NCBI RefSeq assembly: GCF_036492245.1
Contig: NZ_AP025286.1
Span: 434,001 to 498,000, forward strand
Length of the DNA: 64,000 nucleotides
Source of the DNA: Treponema bryantii
GTDB lineage: Bacteria > Spirochaetota > Spirochaetia > Treponematales > Treponemataceae
Reading direction: 5' to 3'
The translations under genes and the position numbers were made by a program. The notes below the pieces were generated by a model. It ran no database searches. It was not told where the DNA came from and saw nothing but the letters and a program-made list of their open reading frames with translations. Of this stretch, positions 16,928-24,937 are shown in pieces. Within the stretch, counting starts at the first letter, position 1; the number at the start of each line of letters is the position of its first letter.

Positions 16928-18232
16928 ATGAAAAAACTTAAAATTTTTGGAGCTGCAGTAATGGCTGCATCTCTTCTCTTCACAAGCTGTGCACCGGCAG
17001 AGAATCCAACAGATCCTGAGATCGTAAATCCTGATCCAGACCCAACACCAGATCCTGACCCTGATCCAAATCCAGATCCAAATCCGGATCCTAATCCAGA
17101 CCCAACACCTGATCCAGATCCAAAACCTGTTGAGAATGGCGAATTTACTATCACTTTCTCAGATGCAAACAATGCTGTAACTTATAAAGATGGTGTATAT
17201 ACAGTAAGTGTGGCAAATGCAAATGATTCAGAATGGGGTAATCAGATTTTTATTGCTAACCCAAACAAGGCTGCTGGAGTTGCTGCAGGTGATAAAATTC
17301 ATACATCAATTACACTTGAAGCTGATAAAGAAATTACAACTATGTTTGTTAAGAATCAGTTTAATGGTGTGCTTTATTCTGGAATTGATACACAGAAAAA
17401 TCTTCCCGCAAATGAAGCAACAGTATTTGATATTTATGGAATTGTAGCAGACAACTATGATGAAACTTCAAGTATTGTTCTTGCGCTTCGTGGAAATGCG
17501 GCAGATACAATCCTTAAGATTTCTGAAGTAAAAGTTGAAAAATTAACAGATTATACTGTAAATAAAGTAGAAATCAAAACTTCTACAACAACAATTTCTG
17601 CAGGTGAAACTGTAAAATTGTCAGCTTTTGATCAGTATGGATTTGAGATTGATGATGCCGTTTTTGAAATCACTTCTGAAAATCCTGTTTCTACTATTTC
17701 TGGAAATGTTTTGACAGGTGGTAATGCTGCTGAAACAATTACAGTTGTTGCAAAATCAGGTGATATTGTTTCTGAAGCAATTTCAATCATAGTATCAGTT
17801 TCAAAAGATTATGCAAAATATTGGAATCCAACAACAACTACTGAAGGTGCAAATCCTCCTACAGATTACTTCAGTATCTGGGCAGATCAGAACTGGTGTG
17901 GCTCAAATGTTGTATTGTCAGATATGACTGCAACAGAAACAAGTGTATCTTTGACACAGACTGTTACAGGAGCTTGCTGGTTTGGAACACAGATTTGGTA
18001 TGGTCTTTCTAAAACATCTAATCTTTCATTCAAGGTTACTTCATCAGTTGCAGGTGCGATTACTGTTAATGATGTAGTTTATACACTTGAAGCTGATACA
18101 GCTAAGGCTATTACTCTTGAGAATGTAAGCGGAAAACTTGCAATCCAGCTTGGACAGCATGCTGAAGGTGAAACATCTCTTGGAAGCTGTACTTTCACAA
18201 TCTCAGATTTTACTGTAACAGCTGCAGAATAA
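16928..18232 (+). CDS. Multi-domain surface lipoprotein with Asp-Pro linker
   Basis: A 434-residue lipoprotein (FTSC, Cys21). Residues about 25-65 are a rigid Asp-Pro/Asn-Pro repeat stalk. Then come a CBM-like domain (about 68-210, with SEWGNQIFI), an immunoglobulin-like Big domain (about 212-300, with VEIKTSTTTISAGETVKLSA) and a second sandwich domain (about 305-434) related to the preceding gene's product. The layout is that of a surface glycan-binding protein held away from the membrane. It is the last gene of the operon and is followed by a strong nested terminator. The ligand is unknown. Confidence 0.72.
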   Translation: MKKLKIFGAAVMAASLLFTSCAPAENPTDPEIVNPDPDPTPDPDPDPNPDPNPDPNPDPTPDPDPKPVENGEFTITFSDANNAVTYKDGVYTVSVANANDSEWGNQIFIANPNKAAGVAAGDKIHTSITLEADKEITTMFVKNQFNGVLYSGIDTQKNLPANEATVFDIYGIVADNYDETSSIVLALRGNAADTILKISEVKVEKLTDYTVNKVEIKTSTTTISAGETVKLSAFDQYGFEIDDAVFEITSENPVSTISGNVLTGGNAAETITVVAKSGDIVSEAISIIVSVSKDYAKYWNPTTTTEGANPPTDYFSIWADQNWCGSNVVLSDMTATETSVSLTQTVTGACWFGTQIWYGLSKTSNLSFKVTSSVAGAITVNDVVYTLEADTAKAITLENVSGKLAIQLGQHAEGETSLGSCTFTISDFTVTAAE

Positions 18233-18266
18233 ATCTACATATATAGAAAAAATACTCCTATTTTGG

Positions 18267-18351
18267 GGATTGTCTGTTAAATAAAAATGGTGGCTTGATT
18301 AGTTCGTCGAACATTCAAGCCACCTTTTCAGACAATCCTTTTTTATTTAAC
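18267..18351. terminator. Nested bidirectional terminator between convergent genes
   Basis: Three inverted repeats lie inside each other: GGATTGTCTG/CAGACAATCC, GGTGGCTTGA/TCAAGCCACC and a central GTTCG-T-CGAAC. A fourth pair, GTTAAATAAAAA at 18276-18287 and TTTTTATTTAAC at 18340-18351, supplies A/T-tracts on both sides. It can stop the glycan operon on the plus strand and the DUF1015 gene on the minus strand. Confidence 0.8.
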
Positions 18352-19685
18352 TAGAATAATTTTCGGCATTCAAGATAGAAGCGTTTTTCGTCTGCTTCAC
18401 CCATACTGAAACTCTTTCTTGGGAGTGGGCCACGACCGTTGATTGTTTCAAAGAAGGAATCTTTTGCAATTGGAGGAAGAAGAATTCCTACTGCGTTTTC
18501 GCGTTCACCAAGTTTAAGGGTTTCATCACTTCCGTGGATGTAGTCAATTTCTGGTTTTTCAGAACCTGAGGCTCCTTTAAGGAATGCATCAATTTCTGGT
18601 TGAAGTCGGGCAACAGCAAGTTCTTTAATTCCGGTCTTAAGAAGAACGTATTTCTGCTTTCCGTTTCCGCCTTCTCTATATGCAAAACCAAAGTCTGCCC
18701 AAGAAGCTTTTACAGCAGCATCAAGTTCAGCTGCTCCTGAAAGTTCACTTACAGTTCCACCAAGTTTTTCTGCGAGATGAGAAATCAAACCTTCAACATC
18801 AGCTCCAAAAATAACTCTATGAATTGGTTCAAATGTAAGACCTGTGTCATAAATATTTACAATTTCAACCAGAGCGTAGCGTACTGAACATGCTTTCAAA
18901 GCAGCTTCATCAGCACCCTGAGCTGTAAGTTTTTCTTTATATTCATCCCAGACAGCTTTTGCAGTAGCCAGAGAGTGATTTCCATCTCCAACAGCAAAAA
19001 GGAAGGTAGAACCATCTGCAGCACGGTTTTTATCTGCGATTTTAGAAACAGCTTCTGTTACATCTGCAATTTCATTTTCACTTTCTACAGCCCAGCCTGT
19101 AATAGATCCGCCGTTGCACATAAGTGAACCGTCATACAAAGGAGCCTTTGATTTTACTTTATTTCCAGTTCCGCCAACCAGTAAATCATCCTTATCATCA
19201 ACCAGAAGCATAATGTGTGGTAATTCAAGAGGTGCTCCGCGGCGAATCTCCATACGAGGAGGAATTCGTTCAACGATTGTTGCTTCTGTGGCGCGGATAT
19301 TTGCTTTGCTGAATGGCTTCCACTCATAGGTTTCAAGGTCAATTTGAGCAACAAGACCTTTTCTGATGCGACCAAAAGCAGTTTTTCTTTCAATATATAT
19401 TAAACAGTTTTTAGCTGTATCAAATATTCCACCGTCAATGTATTCTTTCATTGTTTTTCTGATTTTTTCAATTCTCTCTGGTTTATCAGGAGAGTTCAGA
19501 TAAACTTCAGGTAAAATCAGGTTGAGTGTGGAAGGCTTACCTGCGGCACAAGCTTCTGCCTTCTTCCAGTAGTCTAAATCCTGAGTATACTGATCGCAGG
19601 CAATTACAGACCAGCTCGAAACATCAATGTTTTTTGGTAAAAGGATTTCCGGAATGGAAAGTCCAAAGTCTTCTATCTTTTTCAT
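18351..19685 (-). CDS. DUF1015 family protein
   Basis: A 444-residue cytosolic protein of the widespread DUF1015 family. Typical features are the N-terminal VIACDQYTQDLDYWKKAE, a mid-protein RGAPLELPHIMLLVDD, and VGDGNHSLATAKAVWDE, which may hold active-site residues of an uncharacterised enzyme. In several phyla relatives neighbour serine metabolism genes, but the function is unknown. The ATG has no Shine-Dalgarno sequence and TATACT ends 7 bases upstream, which suggests a leaderless mRNA. It is divergent from rpoN and converges on the glycan operon. Confidence 0.85.
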   Translation of the reverse strand: MKKIEDFGLSIPEILLPKNIDVSSWSVIACDQYTQDLDYWKKAEACAAGKPSTLNLILPEVYLNSPDKPERIEKIRKTMKEYIDGGIFDTAKNCLIYIERKTAFGRIRKGLVAQIDLETYEWKPFSKANIRATEATIVERIPPRMEIRRGAPLELPHIMLLVDDKDDLLVGGTGNKVKSKAPLYDGSLMCNGGSITGWAVESENEIADVTEAVSKIADKNRAADGSTFLFAVGDGNHSLATAKAVWDEYKEKLTAQGADEAALKACSVRYALVEIVNIYDTGLTFEPIHRVIFGADVEGLISHLAEKLGGTVSELSGAAELDAAVKASWADFGFAYREGGNGKQKYVLLKTGIKELAVARLQPEIDAFLKGASGSEKPEIDYIHGSDETLKLGERENAVGILLPPIAKDSFFETINGRGPLPRKSFSMGEADEKRFYLECRKLF

Positions 19686-19692
19686 AAATGCA

Positions 19693-19698
19693 AGTATA
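19693..19698 (-). promoter_or_regulatory. -10 element of the DUF1015 gene
   Basis: TATACT on the minus strand, ending 7 bases before the ATG. A consensus -35 is not obvious. The position implies a leader of 0-2 bases. Confidence 0.4.
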
Positions 19699-19741
19699 CA
19701 GTTTGAAGCAATTTTATGCTATAATAATGAAGATTTTGATT

Positions 19742-21172
19742 ATGAGTGTTACTCAATCTCTTACACTCCGCCAGGAACAAAAGCAAATTCAACGACTCTC
19801 CCAGGTTCAGATTACAGCTCTGAACTATCTTGCAATGGGAAATGAAACACTTCGAGATGAAATATATAAAGCGGTAAGTGAGAATCCTGCGCTTGAAATT
19901 GTAAGGGAACCTGTTCTTTCTAATCTCCCGGCAGCAGAATATTCTTCGAGATATGGCAATTCTGAAACTTCAGATAAATATCAGCAGATACTTGAAAATC
20001 AGGAAGACTATGGAGAAACCTTACAGGCTCATCTTCTTCATCAGTTAAATGCAATGAAAATTTCTGATGATGAATTGGAATTGTGTACAAAGCTTATTTA
20101 TAATCTGGATAAGAACGGCTTTTATGGTTCAATGCTTTCTCCTGAAACTTTAATACCTGCAACAATTGTTAATAATAGAAAAGCTGTGCTTGAAAAATGT
20201 CTTAATATAGTTCAGGCACTGGACCCGATTGGTACCTGCTGCCGTACTCCAGAAGAAAGCCTTTTAGTTCAGGCAAAACTTTCCGAAAATCCGAATCAAC
20301 TTGCTCTTTTTATTCTTGATGGGCATCTTGATTTTCTTAATCCGCCCAATGCTTCAAAAATCAGCCGTAAGTTAATTGATTTTAAGGAAGCCTGGCATAA
20401 AAAAGCTTTCGCGGGACAGACCGCGCTCGACAATCTCCCGTTGGATGAAGATGCCGCCGCGGCCGCGCTGAAATTTATCCTTTCCCTGAATCCACATCCA
20501 GCTCAGGGATATAATTCTGTAGCCACAGTGGATACGGGCCGTCCAGACGTAGTCCTTACAGTTACAAAAGAACCGGGCGCCTCTGACGATGATTTTTCGA
20601 GAGGCCTTGTTTCCCTTAATTCAGATTTTCATTTTCAGATAAAATATGCTTCGGGTGCTTTGCCGGAAATCAGAATTTCTCCAGATTTTAAGATGGATAA
20701 GGTAAATGTTGCAAAAGCACAGGCTTTGATTTCTTCTTTACAGTTCCGCGAATCTACAATAGTCATGCAGGGCTGTGCAATAGTCCAAGCGCAGAAAAAC
20801 TTTTTCCTGAAGGGGCCGGGACATCTCAGCGTGCTTACAAGGCGGCAGATAGCAAAAGAACTTGAAATCCATGAATCCACCGTGTCCCGTATGTCGGCCA
20901 AAAACGGCAGTAAATATATTCAGACAGAATGGGGCCTCTTTCCCGCAAGTTATTTTTTTACTTCTGGAGTAAATAACCGCGACGGCAGCAAAAAAATCTC
21001 ATCTGAAAGAATCAAACAAAAAATGCAGGCGATACTTACTAAACCTGAAAATGAAAATCTTTCAGACCAGAAACTTACAGAGCTGTTAAATCAGAAGGGC
21101 GCGAAAATTGCCCGTCGTACCGTGGCAAAATATCGCGCCCAACTTGGACTAAAAAATTCGTATAAACGGTAA
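19742..21172 (+). CDS. rpoN: RNA polymerase sigma-54 factor RpoN
   Basis: Directs RNA polymerase to -24/-12 promoters that need an AAA+ activator. The product shows the Gln/Leu-rich region I (LRQEQKQIQRLSQVQITALNYLAMG), the core-binding and helix-turn-helix regions (ELEIHESTVSRM), and the C-terminal RpoN box ARRTVAKYR near the end. I chose ATG 19742 because the family begins at this Met-Ser-Val-Thr-Gln; in-frame codons further upstream would overlap a TATAAT at 19720-19725. It gives 476 residues, normal for the family. The GC content rises in the middle third (20400-20600). hpf is convergent downstream. Confidence 0.93.
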   Translation: MSVTQSLTLRQEQKQIQRLSQVQITALNYLAMGNETLRDEIYKAVSENPALEIVREPVLSNLPAAEYSSRYGNSETSDKYQQILENQEDYGETLQAHLLHQLNAMKISDDELELCTKLIYNLDKNGFYGSMLSPETLIPATIVNNRKAVLEKCLNIVQALDPIGTCCRTPEESLLVQAKLSENPNQLALFILDGHLDFLNPPNASKISRKLIDFKEAWHKKAFAGQTALDNLPLDEDAAAAALKFILSLNPHPAQGYNSVATVDTGRPDVVLTVTKEPGASDDDFSRGLVSLNSDFHFQIKYASGALPEIRISPDFKMDKVNVAKAQALISSLQFRESTIVMQGCAIVQAQKNFFLKGPGHLSVLTRRQIAKELEIHESTVSRMSAKNGSKYIQTEWGLFPASYFFTSGVNNRDGSKKISSERIKQKMQAILTKPENENLSDQKLTELLNQKGAKIARRTVAKYRAQLGLKNSYKR

Positions 21173-21213
21173 GTACGGTGGTTTAGTTTGTTGAAACCAC
21201 CGCAAACCGCAGT

Positions 21214-21501
21214 TTATTTCTGCTGAACCTTATCTTTTTCCTTCTTGATTTTGTTATCGAGTACATCCATCATCTTGTTCAATGCTGCACCAAAGTCAAA
21301 ATCTTCTCCAGAAACATGAGCTGAAGTGCCCCATTTAAAGTTTACTGTAGTATCGAAAACATAGGTCTTGTCATGCTTGATTTTCATAAGTAAATCAACA
21401 ATCAAATCATCACCGTAAGCAATTCTCTTAAGTTTTGATTCAATCATGTCAGACTGCTTCTGTTCAAGTGTAAAACCTACTGCATTAATTGATGGTGTCA
21501 T
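21214..21501 (-). CDS. hpf: Short ribosome hibernation factor HPF/RaiA
   Basis: A 95-residue ribosome-binding factor of the sigma-54 modulation protein/RaiA family, thought to silence or dimerise ribosomes in stationary phase. It has the beta-alpha-beta pattern with a central Lys-rich helix and a C-terminal helix ending KIKKEKDKVQQK, and it lacks the long-form C-terminal dimerisation domain. The start is set by AGGAG seven bases before the ATG; a longer frame extending to 21621 has no binding site. It is convergent to rpoN, echoing the rpoN-hpf linkage known in Proteobacteria. Confidence 0.82.
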   Translation of the reverse strand: MTPSINAVGFTLEQKQSDMIESKLKRIAYGDDLIVDLLMKIKHDKTYVFDTTVNFKWGTSAHVSGEDFDFGAALNKMMDVLDNKIKKEKDKVQQK

Positions 21502-21649
21502 AGTAGTCTCCTCGAGGAAGTAAATTTCTTTACTCCAGCTGTAAGTATTTTTAGATCCCGCATACGCAGGCAGATGAATTCTCATCACCTTTATAGTAAC
21601 ACGGGTTTTCTGAAAAAACAAATTCAGATTTTTAAATTTCTTTTTGGTA

Positions 21650-21678
21650 TTGCTAAAATATCTTAAAGTGTGTATAGT
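21650..21678 (+). promoter_or_regulatory. Promoter of hprK, predicted leaderless
   Basis: TTGCTA, 17 bases and TATAGT ending 8 bases before the hprK ATG. There is no Shine-Dalgarno sequence between the -10 box and the start codon. Confidence 0.6.
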
Positions 21679-21686
21679 AAAAATAT

Positions 21687-22676
21687 ATGGCAGATAAGAA
21701 ATTCACAGTTCTGGATTTGCTTGACCTCGAACTTTCGGGACATGATGCTCTTGATCTTAAGTGTATCGCAGGGCGCCGTGGTTTACCACGTGCTATTACA
21801 GTTCCTGAACTTAACCGCCCTGGTCTTGCACTTTCGGGCTTTTATGAATCTTTTGCCAGTAATCGTGTTCAGGTTTTTGGACGCGGTGAAACAGCCTATC
21901 TACAGAAACTTCATAAAGAAAAAAATACAGATTCAATAAGAAACTTTTTCCGCTCTCAGATGCCGTGCTGTATCTTTACGTACAATCTGGAGCCAACAGA
22001 AGATTTTCGTCGTATTGCAGAAGAAAGTTATTGTCCACTGCTTCAGACAAGTCTTACATCTACAGAGTTTTCAAATCGTATAATTCGTGTATTTGCAAAT
22101 CAGTTCGCGCCGCGACAGACTTTGCATGGAGTTCTTGTAGAAGTTTACGGTATCGGTATTCTGCTTTCTGGACATTCCGGCGTTGGTAAAAGTGAAACAG
22201 CCCTTGAGCTTGTTGAACGAGGCCACCGTCTTGTTGCTGATGATATTATTGAAATCCGCTGTGTAAACGGAAATATTATTCTGGGACGCGGTGCAAATAC
22301 AGTTATCAGCCACCATATGGAAATCCGAGGTCTGGGTATCATCAATATTTCCCAGCTTTATGGTGTTGGTGCCATCCGCGACCAGAAGGAAGTTCAGCTT
22401 ATTGTTCAGCTTGAAGACTGGAACTCTGCCAAGGCTTATGACCGTCTTGGTACAGAACAGAAATATAAGGAACTGCTAGGAGTTAAGGTTCCTGTACTTG
22501 AGATTCCGGTTCGTCCGGGTCGAAACCTTCCTATTATTATTGAGGCAGCCGCTATGAACGAGCGTCTTAAGAATATGGGATATAACTCTGCAAAGGACTT
22601 CAATCAGAACGTTCTTAAGTGGATTGAGACAGGAGAAGCGCAGACTGTTTACAACGGTAATGACGATTCTTACTAA
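21687..22676 (+). CDS. hprK: HPr kinase/phosphorylase
   Basis: Phosphorylates HPr on the regulatory serine and removes it again, linking carbon status to gene control. The 329-residue protein has an N-terminal sensor-like domain and a C-terminal catalytic domain with Walker A GHSGVGKS (162-169), followed by ERGHRLVADD, and the signature EIRGLGIINI. Length and domain order are normal. ptsH follows after 36 bases, so kinase and substrate are co-transcribed, and lexA and holA probably follow on the same message. Its own promoter abuts the ATG. Confidence 0.95.
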   Translation: MADKKFTVLDLLDLELSGHDALDLKCIAGRRGLPRAITVPELNRPGLALSGFYESFASNRVQVFGRGETAYLQKLHKEKNTDSIRNFFRSQMPCCIFTYNLEPTEDFRRIAEESYCPLLQTSLTSTEFSNRIIRVFANQFAPRQTLHGVLVEVYGIGILLSGHSGVGKSETALELVERGHRLVADDIIEIRCVNGNIILGRGANTVISHHMEIRGLGIINISQLYGVGAIRDQKEVQLIVQLEDWNSAKAYDRLGTEQKYKELLGVKVPVLEIPVRPGRNLPIIIEAAAMNERLKNMGYNSAKDFNQNVLKWIETGEAQTVYNGNDDSY

Positions 22677-22712
22677 AATAAATGCGGCAGAGAGGCTGCC
22701 AAGGAAATTCAA

Positions 22713-22979
22713 ATGATCGAGAAGATTTTAACAGTTCAGAACAGAGCAGGAATTCACGCAAGACCTGCGGCAATTATTGCACAGACTTCAAACAAGTTTG
22801 AAAGCGAAATTACCCTCACCCGAGATGGAGCAACTGTAAATGCAAAATCAATTATGGGTGTAATAGCTATGGGGGCTGGTTATAATACTCAGCTTACAAT
22901 GCAGGTTGTTGGTCCCGATGAATCTGAAGCAGCCTCGGTTATTGAGGAGTTGTTTAACAGTCGTTTTGAGGAGGACTAA
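22713..22979 (+). CDS. ptsH: Phosphocarrier protein HPr
   Basis: An 88-residue HPr. The PTS phosphorylation site His15 lies in NRAGIHARPAA, and the regulatory Ser46, target of HprK, in NAKSIMGVIAMG. Both residues are present, so it could act as phosphocarrier and as regulator; with HprK adjacent the regulatory role is certain to be possible, whereas no enzyme I or EII gene lies in this window. AAGGA precedes the ATG. lexA starts 2 bases after the stop. Confidence 0.95.
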   Translation: MIEKILTVQNRAGIHARPAAIIAQTSNKFESEITLTRDGATVNAKSIMGVIAMGAGYNTQLTMQVVGPDESEAASVIEELFNSRFEED

Positions 22980-22981
22980 TA

Positions 22982-23593
22982 ATGAGAGGAATTACAGATC
23001 GTCAGAAGGAAGTTTTAAACTATATTTCCTCTTACACTGAAGAAAACTCATTTCCACCAACTGTACGCGATATAAGTGAACATTTCGGTATTTCTCTTCG
23101 CGCAGTTCAGGATCATATTCTTGCCCTCCAGAAAAAAGGCTTCCTTTCTCAGAGTCAGAAAAAGGCCCGCTCAATTCGTGTGCTTTCTGATTGTCGTGAA
23201 AAAGAACCTCAGACTTTTATCAGCAAGGTTCCTCTTTTGGGAAACGTTGCTGCAGGTAAACCTCTTTTAAGTGAAGAAAATCTTGATGGATATGTAAATC
23301 TTACAGAACCTTTTGTTCGCCCGGGAAAAAGCTATTTTGCTCTTAGAGTTCGCGGCCAGAGTATGATAAATGCCGGAATTCTTGATGGTGATCTTGCTGT
23401 AGTAGAGCAGGCTTCAACTGCAGTTGACGGACAGATTATTGTGGCTGTAATAGATGATGCTATTACCCTTAAACGTTATTATAAAGAGTCTGCAAGAATT
23501 CGTCTTCAGCCGGAAAATCCAGATTTCCAGGCTATTTATTGTACAGACGTTCGTATTGTTGGAATTCTGTCAAATATCGTAAGAACTTACTAA
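22982..23593 (+). CDS. lexA: LexA repressor
   Basis: SOS repressor that cleaves itself when RecA is activated by DNA damage. The 203-residue protein has an N-terminal winged helix (about 1-65), the cleavage site Ala91-Gly92 in LLGNVAAGKPL, and the Ser127/Lys164 dyad in RGQSMI and ITLKRYYKE. GAGGAGG overlaps the end of ptsH and drives a strong start. Placing lexA two bases after ptsH couples a DNA-damage repressor to a carbon-regulatory operon. No clear LexA operator palindrome is visible directly upstream. Confidence 0.95.
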   Translation: MRGITDRQKEVLNYISSYTEENSFPPTVRDISEHFGISLRAVQDHILALQKKGFLSQSQKKARSIRVLSDCREKEPQTFISKVPLLGNVAAGKPLLSEENLDGYVNLTEPFVRPGKSYFALRVRGQSMINAGILDGDLAVVEQASTAVDGQIIVAVIDDAITLKRYYKESARIRLQPENPDFQAIYCTDVRIVGILSNIVRTY

Positions 23594-23614
23594 AATATCA
23601 GGCAGCAGAATTAT

Positions 23615-24601
23615 ATGGCAGCAGCAGGTCCTATTTATCTTTACACTGGTCCGGAGTTCGGTAAGCGCAACGAAGCAGTTGACGCTGTAAAAGCCGCTCA
23701 TAAAAAACAGTTCGGTGTAATAGACGAGCATTCATTCTATCTTCTCGAAACTCCTTTTAGTGAAGTTATGACAATTCTTCAGAGCGGCACTTTGTTTTCT
23801 GATGGTGTTTGTGTTGTCTGTAAGAATGCAGAACTTATAAAGAAGAAAGATGAGATTCAGATGATTTCGGACTGGCTGAAAAATCCAGAGCCATCTGCAA
23901 TTCTGATTCTTGTATCAGATGAAATCAGTGTAGATTCAAAACTTGAAAAACTTATTCCAACTGCAAACCGCAAAAAGTTCTGGGAAATGTTTGAGAGCGA
24001 TAAGCTGCCTTGGGTAACAAGTTATTTCAGCAAAAACGGTTACCGTATACAGCAGGGCGCGGCCAAACTGATTTTAGAATTAATAGAAAATAATACGCAG
24101 TCTCTCGCTGCCGAGTGCTCAAGATTCTTCGTTCTTTTCCCAAAAGACCACGAAATCAACGAGGCGGATGTAGACTCTGTTCTAACTCACAGCCGTGAAG
24201 AAAACGCTTTCAGCCTTTTCCGTGAGCTGGCCAACAGCGCCGATGCTGCGCCTGTTCGTCTTGAAAAAGGCCTTCAGATTCTTCAGAAAATCAGACTTTC
24301 AAAAGAAAATTCTTCTGTAATGATTATTGCAGGACTCGCTTCATGCTTTAGAAAACTTCAGGACTGGCATAAACGCGGAGAGCAGGCAATTCCGCAAGCA
24401 ATGCTTCAGAAACAGTACAGGAGTGCAGCTAAGGTGTGGACAATGGGACAGTCTGCGGCAATTCTTGCAGTGCTTGCCTCAACAGATATGGAGATTCGTT
24501 CCGGTGGTTCTCAAATGGAAGATGTTCTTCTTCAGAAAATGCTTTATGAAATAGTTATTAAAAATGGAGCTCAGCTGTCTACTCTATCTCAAGAGTACTA
24601 A
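23615..24601 (+). CDS. holA: DNA polymerase III delta subunit
   Basis: The clamp-loader subunit that opens the sliding clamp. The 328-residue sequence opens with IYLYTGPEFGKRNEAV, the degenerate nucleotide-binding start of HolA, and shows the three-domain helical pattern, with EENAFSLFRELAN in the middle and a helical collar domain at the C terminus. It follows lexA by 21 bases without a strong ribosome binding site. Its last 23 bases overlap the 3' end of the convergent YdbC-like gene. Confidence 0.87.
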   Translation: MAAAGPIYLYTGPEFGKRNEAVDAVKAAHKKQFGVIDEHSFYLLETPFSEVMTILQSGTLFSDGVCVVCKNAELIKKKDEIQMISDWLKNPEPSAILILVSDEISVDSKLEKLIPTANRKKFWEMFESDKLPWVTSYFSKNGYRIQQGAAKLILELIENNTQSLAAECSRFFVLFPKDHEINEADVDSVLTHSREENAFSLFRELANSADAAPVRLEKGLQILQKIRLSKENSSVMIIAGLASCFRKLQDWHKRGEQAIPQAMLQKQYRSAAKVWTMGQSAAILAVLASTDMEIRSGGSQMEDVLLQKMLYEIVIKNGAQLSTLSQEY

Positions 24602-24806
24602 GCAGTTCTTTTAATGCCTTCAGCTCTTCTGCTGTAAAGGTAGAACCTTTTCCCATTTTCTGGTGGTCAGGGGACCAGCTGCGTAAATCATATTTAGCAG
24701 GTCTGCCACCCCATGATACAAGGTTCAGTTCAAGATTCCAGCCGCCTTTTCCTTCGGCAACAGTTCCAAGATTTTTTTCAATCTTAAAAGAGAAATCATC
24801 TGCCAT
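24579..24806 (-). CDS. YdbC-like (PC4-fold) single-strand nucleic-acid-binding protein
   Basis: A 75-residue protein with the YdbC/PC4 pattern: an N-terminal beta sheet (FSFKIEKNLGTVAEGKGGW), then KYDLRSWSPDHQKMGKGSTFTAEELKAL. The RSWSPDHxKMGKG block is the family signature. Relatives bind single-stranded DNA without sequence preference; a role in replication or transcription is inferred. AAGGAGG precedes the ATG. The gene overlaps the end of holA by 23 bases on the opposite strand. Confidence 0.8.
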   Translation of the reverse strand: MADDFSFKIEKNLGTVAEGKGGWNLELNLVSWGGRPAKYDLRSWSPDHQKMGKGSTFTAEELKALKELLSTLEIE

Positions 24807-24879
24807 GACTGCCTCCTTAAAAAAAATTTGTAATTTTTTTTACATTGAGTTGTTATAATTCTGTATACTTTAATTATCG

Positions 24880-24908
24880 TTGTAAGATTGGCGTAATTAT
24901 AGTAAAAT
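24880..24908 (+). promoter_or_regulatory. Promoter of the helical lipoprotein operon
   Basis: TTGTAA, 17 bases and TAAAAT in a very AT-rich stretch, predicting a start near 24915 and a leader of about 23 bases with GTGAGGT before the ATG. Confidence 0.5.
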
Positions 24909-24937
24909 ATAATAAAATAACTATTGTGAGGTAAAAT

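Noticed and set aside
17032-17140. Repeated GATCCA/GATCCT units resembling a DNA repeat array
   Set aside because: They encode the Asp-Pro/Asn-Pro stalk of a lipoprotein with degenerate third bases, so they are a coding linker, not a CRISPR or satellite array.
16690-17172. A 160-codon minus-strand frame with Gly-Ser repeats
   Set aside because: The Gly-Ser run is the reverse reading of the Asp-Pro linker codons; the plus-strand lipoprotein is the real gene.
19688-19741. Upstream starts for rpoN
   Set aside because: The extra residues do not resemble RpoN and overlap a TATAAT box; the family begins at the Met at 19742.
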